A stretch of DNA of 64,000 nt from Lactifluus volemus (Eukaryota > Basidiomycota > Agaricomycetes > Russulales > Russulaceae). Shown piece by piece: positions 58,273-64,000 of the stretch. The notes under the pieces were generated by a model. That model was not told the origin of the DNA. It saw only the letters and a program-made list of their open reading frames with translations, and searched no databases. The stretch covers positions 31,516 through 95,515 of the forward strand of contig WTXI01000143.1 of assembly GCA_022376515.1 (NCBI GenBank), written 5' to 3'. How positions within the stretch are numbered: position 1 is the first letter of the stretch; each line of letters starts with the position of its first letter. The position numbers and the translations under genes are program-made.

Positions 58273-58867
58273 CAGTAGACTTGCTCATAATGCATGACCT
58301 AATAATGCATAAATTTGATAATGCATGGGTTTTTTGATCTCCCATCATTGTTCCCACTGTAAATACAGCAATAATGCATAATGCATAATGCATAGACTTA
58401 GGTAGCAATTTATGCACTACTAGGGAGGCTAAAATAAGGATTGTCCTGCTTATGAGGTGTAGAATCACTACTTTGAAGTGGGCCAGATGACATAAAGTCC
58501 ATAAAGCCAGCCCTAAATGTTGAACTAACAAGCGTTCTTACGTGGTGTGCCATCAAAAAGCCTGGGAAAAGGCCATTACAGGTCCAATGTGGTCCACAGC
58601 CCTATCTACAATGCCAGCACATATAAAATACAGGTCCTGAGATAAGCCTATTATGCCACTCAGACTCAAAATACTTTAGATAGATACATCATATGTTTTA
58701 TGTTTTAATTATTGTTACTTACAGCACGCTCCCGTGTCACGCTTTGTAGTGTGTCACTGGGCTGGTCACATAAAGTCACATTTTGTGACAAACCTTGTAG
58801 TGCATATGTCTCATAATGCATAGGGATTTGGCCGCCCCAACAGTATGCATTATGAGCAAGTCTACTG
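58273..58867. mobile_element. pogo/Tc1-mariner-type MITE, 595 bp
   Basis: The ends CAGTAGACTTGCTCATAATG and its exact inverse are flanked by TA dinucleotides (58271-58272 and 58868-58869), the TA target duplication of Tc1/mariner/pogo elements. CAGTAGA-type ends are typical of the pogo/Fot branch. No transposase is present. The interior is rich in ATGCAT palindromes (e.g. 58369-58393). Confidence 0.88.
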
Positions 58868-60049
58868 TAGCTACATGCATGTACTAGAAATGGAGGGGGC
58901 CCCAGCGGAAAGCTTGGGAGCAATCCCAAGCAATCAGCTCACCTCTTCTATTTCTCTTTTGGCTTTCCTGAGCTCGCCCACGCTCCCAGGAGTGCGTACA
59001 TCACGTCGCATAGTTCGAAGTAGACGCGAGTCCGCTCCAAGGCTCGCAGGGATCCGCCTCGGCGCGAGGTCCTCCCTGAGCGAAGACATAGCCTGCGTAA
59101 ATAGCACTTGCAGTAGTTCGTTGCCGCGTCGAGTCGACCGGCCTTTTAAGGGAGGGTAGGAACACTGAAATGTAATCTTCGAGACGTCGGCACCACCAAA
59201 ATTGGACATCGACTGCGCGAAACCCCCGTATCTCTCTTATCAGCGCGAAGCGAGTTGATCAGGAACGACGGATCTCTCTCACCTTGAGGAGGGTGTCTAT
59301 CAGCGCTTGTTCTTACTCCACGCAGCTGTCCCCTTGACCTTGCAGCTTGGTCAGGAGGGGCCTCCGCGCCTCTTCTGCAAGGAATGCCACGACTAGCGTG
59401 ACCTTGACCTCGTCTTCCATGGGTTTGTCTGGAGGAACAATTTGATCACAGAGAATGCTCAGCGTAGTCTTGGAGTCCAATTCGAGGTGCAGGAAGGGTA
59501 AAAAAAAAAAAAAAAGGAGGTTAGAGGAAACCGTTGATGAATTAAGATGCAATTCTTTTTCCGTGGGCGGGAGAGAAAAGAAAGCTCGGAAAATGTGGCA
59601 CTCACCGCTCTGAAGTAACTGCACCAAGCCGTCCACGTTCCTCTCTACCCATCTAGGCTTCTCCTCTGACATTCGAACAGTAGCTCCGTATCCTTCGATC
59701 CGCATCTAGGAGATGAAGCGGGGAGAGGGAAATCAGGTTTTCTTCTTGGGATTGGATAGATAGTGTGTGGTGAGCGACGAACATCTGGATGATGGCCTTC
59801 ACAAAGGCCATATATAGCGCTGATAGCATCTTCTTCGAGGACAGGAAATGAATGCGTGTGCGTGTATATGTGTGCATGCAACGTACAGCGGAATGGGTGG
59901 CGTGTGACGAGTGAACATCGCTCAGCGTGACCAAACAACTCAGCAGTTTTGCGTTCCTGTTTCGTCTCTCTTTCCCACCTGAGGACCAATAAGAGATTTC
60001 ATTACAGTACTGTATTCACAGTAAAATACGTACCACCCTATTTCGCGAA

Positions 60050-60485
60050 TCGCGACTGCGATCGGTTCTCAATGTAACGTGTCAACGTGCATACACGTGA
60101 TCCACTTTCCCGTTCAAGTTGGCCTCCATCCCCTCCAGTTCGTTGGCTCGTGTCCTACAGGCCTCAAGATTGCAGGTGACATGTCCATCAAACTATCCGC
60201 ATACATCTCTGACGGCAATCCTGTCCGCATGGCTAGCTGCTTACAGTCTGCTTGCTGTCCGAGACAGCTCTCATTTTTGATGTATGGGCCCGACTGGGCC
60301 GTAATTTTTGACTTTCTAAGCTCCGAGCACTTCGTTCACTGATGTCTCAACGAAGATGCGTTCTCAGAAACATGGGAGCCACATGGTGTGTTTCATAAGC
60401 CTTTAGAAGAGTAAGGATTGGCTCTGCGGAAGGGCAGGAAGAAGAGGAGCGCTAGGTGCGTGGTGCCATCACTCATTTCTTCTGC
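60050..60485. repeat. Block S, copy
   Basis: This is collinear with 49610-50040 (acatgtccatcaaactatcc, gctagctgcttacagtctgc). It precedes the F block of NLR D. Confidence 0.65.
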
Positions 60486-60489
60486 GGTC

Positions 60490-61305
60490 ACCCTTACCTT
60501 CCGTTTCTCTAGCCACTCGATTGTTAATTCCTGATGTCGTCGTCGAGTCGTCCAAATAAAATTGCAGTTGTCGCACTGACCCCTACACGATACGCTCTGT
60601 CGATTCTGTGCCGCACATAGATTGTACTCCATGACACTAACACTTGGCGTCCTGATGCTATTGCCTCAAGAGCACCCGTTGGAGCTGCCGCCGCAGGCGG
60701 CTCGCCTGTGTGGCCACAGAAATGCGTGACACATGCATGACCTGGCTCGGGAAGTGCAATTTGCCATCAATATACAAGACGACTAAGGATTAAACCTTGC
60801 TCCCCTCATTTACTTCATGCAGGGCTTCCAGAGTGCAGACCAGATCCGAGCCTTAGGAGTGGAACGGTATGTGGCATCGGTCAGCGTAATGAAAGTTGGG
60901 TTACTGTATGCATATAAATCTTTGGTACACACACCACTCCATCTCTAGATGTCTTCGGACAGCTGCAGTATCTTCTGCAAGCCAGAAAATGATGTCTCAG
61001 ACCAAATACACGATGCCATTAGTGACTTCAGAGAGAATGAGCAAGAGACAAAAAGCGGGCTCATCCGACACTCCGAGAAGAGTTCAACTTTTGGGAAATG
61101 GCCTAAGTTCTCCGTGGAGAGCTAGTAAACTGAAAACAAGCATCTAACTGCTTTTAGGATGCCATGGGGTTTACCGCAATGACACAAATGCTTGTACCTG
61201 ACCTAATATCGAAAACATGATTCTACTGGCCATATGTTAGACAGAGCCGCTCGCGCTACCTGAATTCGTACGATACACTAATTGGAGTTTGCATATATAC
61301 ATGTG
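60490..61305. repeat. 3'-flank block F of NLR D
   Basis: This is similar to 50050-50870 and ends where the NLR D tail begins. No gene is recognised. Confidence 0.6.
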
Positions 61306-61308
61306 ACT

Positions 61309-64000
61309 CTATTTAGATGAACTGTGAACGTATACCATAGCCCAATTTAATCCATACACAAAGTTTGAGAGATCTACCTCCGTTCTGTCTTTGCCAGCAA
61401 TCCAGACTGTGTTGGCTTTGTGAAGGTATGGACGGTGAATGGGAGGAATCCACAAAATGAGTTCTCCATTTTCCCCATACATCCATCCATCATCATTGAT
61501 CGGGAAATTGTCCATAAAGTGATCTTTCTCAACATATTCCAATCTGAGTTTTCCTACATGAATCGTGTGATCTCGTAAGGTCGAGGTGATAAGCTGCCCA
61601 TTCAGAATGGACGCACCAGATTTTGTCGATTGGATAAGTCCGGTAGACGAGCTCACAACATCCTGTTTTGTTGTGGCATCCCACATGCGAATCGTGCACT
61701 CATCCGAGGCCGAAATGACCCGCTGCCCGTCTGGTGAGAATGAGGTGGAGCGAACGCACTCAGTGTGTCCAATAAATGGGCCTGCTATGGCCACCCCTGT
61801 TGCAGAATCCCACAAGCGAATCGTGCGATCATCCGAGGCAGACACAATGCGCCGCCCGTCTGGTGAGAATCCAACGGACCTAACGATATCCGCGTGTCCA
61901 GTAAATGGGCCGACTAGTACTTGTCCTGACGCAGAATCCCACACGCGAATCGTGCCATCGAACGAGGCTGAGGCAAGTCTCTGCCCATCTGGTGAAAATG
62001 CAACAAATTGGACCCCTCCAGTGTGACCAGTAAACGGGCCTGCTATGGCATCTCCTGTCGCAGCATCCCATACGCGAATCGTGCAGTCGTTCGAGGAAGA
62101 TGCGATGCGTTTCCCGTCTGGTGAGAATGCAACAGAACAGACAGCCTCAGTGTGTCCAGTAAACGGGCCCGCTACAACCTCTCCCGTTATGGCATCCCAC
62201 ACACGAACCGTGCAATCTTCCGAGCTTGACGCGATGCGTTGTCCGTCCGGCGAGAATGCAACAGAGTAGATAATATTGGTATGTCCGGTAAATGGGCCTG
62301 CTGCAACATGTCCTGTTGCAGTATCCCACACACGAATCGTGCCATCTCGCGAGGCCGAGGCGACCCGCTGCCCGTCAGGCGAGAAAGCAACAGAAACGAC
62401 CCAATCGATGTGACCAGTAAACGGGCCTGCTGTGAGCTCTCCTGTTGCGGCATCCCACACACAAACAGTGCAATCTGCAGAGGCCGAGGCTATCCGTTGC
62501 CCGTCTGGTGATATTGCAACAGTAAAGATGGATCGGGTATGTCCAGTAACTGAACTCCTTGCCTCTCCTTTTCTGGGATGCCACACGCGAACTGTGTGAT
62601 CGTACGAGGCCGAGGCAATGCGCTGCTCGTCCGGCGAGAGTGCAACGGAGAATACCGTGTCGGTATGTCCAGTTAATGGTCCTGCTACGATCTGCCCTGT
62701 TTCCGAGTCCCACACGCAAATCGTGCAATCTTCCGAGGCGGAGGTGACGCTTTGCCCGTCTGGCGAGAATGCAATAGAGTAGATAGCACCAGTGTGTCCA
62801 GTAAATGGGCCTCCTACGACCTCTCCTGTTGCCGAATCCCACACACGAATCGTGCGATCGTACGAGCCCGAAGCGACGTGCTTCCCATCCGGTGAGAATA
62901 CAACACAGGAAACCAGTTCGGTGTGTCCAGTAAACGGGCCCGCTACGACCTCTCCGGTTGCAGCATCCCATATGCGAATCGTGCAATCTTGAGAGGCAGA
63001 GGCGATACATTGCCCGTCTGTTGAGAACGTAACACAGTGGACCGAGTCGATGTGTCCAATAAACGGGCCTGCTACGACCTCTCCAGTTGCGGCATCCCAA
63101 ACACGAATCGTGTGATCGTCCGAGGCCGAGGCGATGTGCTGTCCGTTCGGTGAGAATGCAACACATCTGACCCAACTCGTGTGTCCAGTAAATGGTCCCG
63201 CTACGACCTCTCCTGTTGCAGCATCCCACACCCAAATCGTGCAGTCCTCCGAGGCCGAGGTGATGCGTTTCCCGTCAGGCGAAAATGCGACAGAGACACA
63301 TCTTTGCTGTGTCCAGTAAACGGGTCCACTACAATTCCCCTGTTGTAGCATCCCACACCCGAACCGTGCGATCACGCGAGGCTGATGCGATCCGCTGTCC
63401 ATCTGGCGAGAATACAACAGACTCGACTGGTTCGTCGTGTGCTTTAATCGTCATTTCCAATGCTGGCCAATCAGACAACTGTCCTTGTTTCAAAAACAAT
63501 GTGTGGGGAATTGGTGAAGATGGCACTTGACGATGCGGGAAGAGGATGGCGCGAAAGGGAGAGCAGATATATATATATGCGGGACGCTTCTTGATATTGC
63601 CATCCCGAAATATCGCACGAAAGCAAACGCATCATCCACAAAGGAGAATAGATTCTCAACCTCTGGTTGGAATGATTGCTGTACCCAATAATTACTACAT
63701 GCGGCGTAACATGATAAGAGCCGCCTACCTTCCGCTGATCAGACCGCAACCATGTGTTCAGAGATCCCAATGCTCGTGATGCAAGACCGACACCGTTCTT
63801 GATGCTCAGGACTTCCAGCCAAAAAAGGAATCTTGTCTCGAACAGCGAATCGAAGTTTTGGAAAGAGGTCCTGTTCGATACCAAGGCGTCTAAATGATCG
63901 CCCCAGAAAACGCATGCATATGATAGAGCAGGTGGAATATATTTGGCAATTCGAGAATCAAGATCTGGTACGTCCCTGTTGGCAAGGTATGACGTTTCCA
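61309..64000 (-). pseudogene. NLR D: NACHT-WD40 part, frameshifted, cut by window edge
   Basis: The 3' part of a fourth NLR. The tail (DGWMYGENGELILWIPP) and WD40 blades 2-14 are open from about 63280 to 61309. Blade 1 ([17 protein letters not shown], 63.4 kb) lies in another frame. Compared with NLR C, one base is lost in GGGGAAATTG and another near GATGTGTTCTC, giving a stop after ATTGEL. The end of the NACHT exon (FLFWLEVLSIKNGVGLASRA) is also shifted relative to LERLGIEQDLFP upstream, near 63.85-63.90 kb. The rest lies beyond the window. I infer a recently disabled copy. If these are sequencing errors it could be functional. Confidence 0.8.

Larger units (their letters stand above)
57640..59985 (-). 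pseudogene. API5-like HEAT-repeat fragment, copy 4, split by a MITE
   Basis: The 5' pieces read FPVLEEDAISAIYGLCEG (59.84 kb) and RIEGYGATVRMSEEKPRWV (59.7 kb), then LELDSKTTLSILCDQ and IVPPDKPMED (59.5-59.4 kb), ELLQVLFTQAMSSLREDL (59.13 kb) and ASLGADSRLL. The continuation VSDPVQLLRIYFTLSLM lies at 58.15 kb, on the other side of a 595-bp transposon and a 22-bp duplication. The copy is therefore broken by insertion as well as frameshifts. Confidence 0.58.

Overview
The window reads as nuclear DNA of a basidiomycete fungus, most likely an Agaricomycete. Genes carry many short GT-AG introns (mostly 48-124 nt), and the gene families are typical of that class: C2-NACHT-WD40 and Goodbye-NACHT STAND/NLR proteins, DOMON-cytochrome b561, CFEM, GFA, and 40S protein S0. 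No species is claimed. Exon joins below were worked out by hand from reading phase, splice dinucleotides and similarity between paralogs inside the window.

Left part (1-11.5 kb) is accessory DNA. It holds a decayed GOT1-like gene, a decayed Goodbye-NACHT gene (2.0-3.5 kb), a small Agaricomycete-type gene of unknown function (5.1-5.9 kb), and a large minus-strand gene (6.7-10.6 kb). That large gene has the same N-terminal half as the NLRs further right (C2 domain plus helical linker), but has lost the NACHT domain and runs directly into a duplicated ankyrin array. Decayed duplicates (1.55-1.99, 3.74-4.37 and 10.8-11.45 kb) link this part to the gene at 11.8 kb.

Middle part (11.7-22.4 kb) is an island of mostly single-copy genes. 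It holds a Ser/Pro-rich protein of unknown function, RPS0 (uS2), a homocysteine S-methyltransferase, a tRNA-Leu, a GFA-family pseudogene, a CFEM cell-surface protein, and a secreted/membrane DOMON-cytochrome b561 protein with nine exons.

Right part (22.6-64 kb) is a repeating cassette, all in one orientation. Four C2-NACHT-WD40 NLR loci lie on the minus strand: A (23.4-29.1 kb, pseudogene), B (34.8-40.4 kb, one frameshift near the 3' end), C (50.9-56.6 kb, the best preserved) and D (61.3 kb to the window edge, frameshifted). Between them lie degenerate copies of the same modules: 3' flank F, block S, DOMON-b561 fragments, block X, and API5-like HEAT-repeat fragments. Two non-autonomous DNA transposons and a nested solo LTR have landed in the spacers.

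How it fits together: NLRs of this architecture are known in fungi as candidate innate-immunity or heterokaryon-incompatibility sensors, in which WD40 or ankyrin repeats recognise a ligand, NACHT oligomerises, and the N-terminus signals or binds membrane. The window shows such a cluster under birth-and-death evolution. The NACHT-less C2-ankyrin chimera is the most unusual product.
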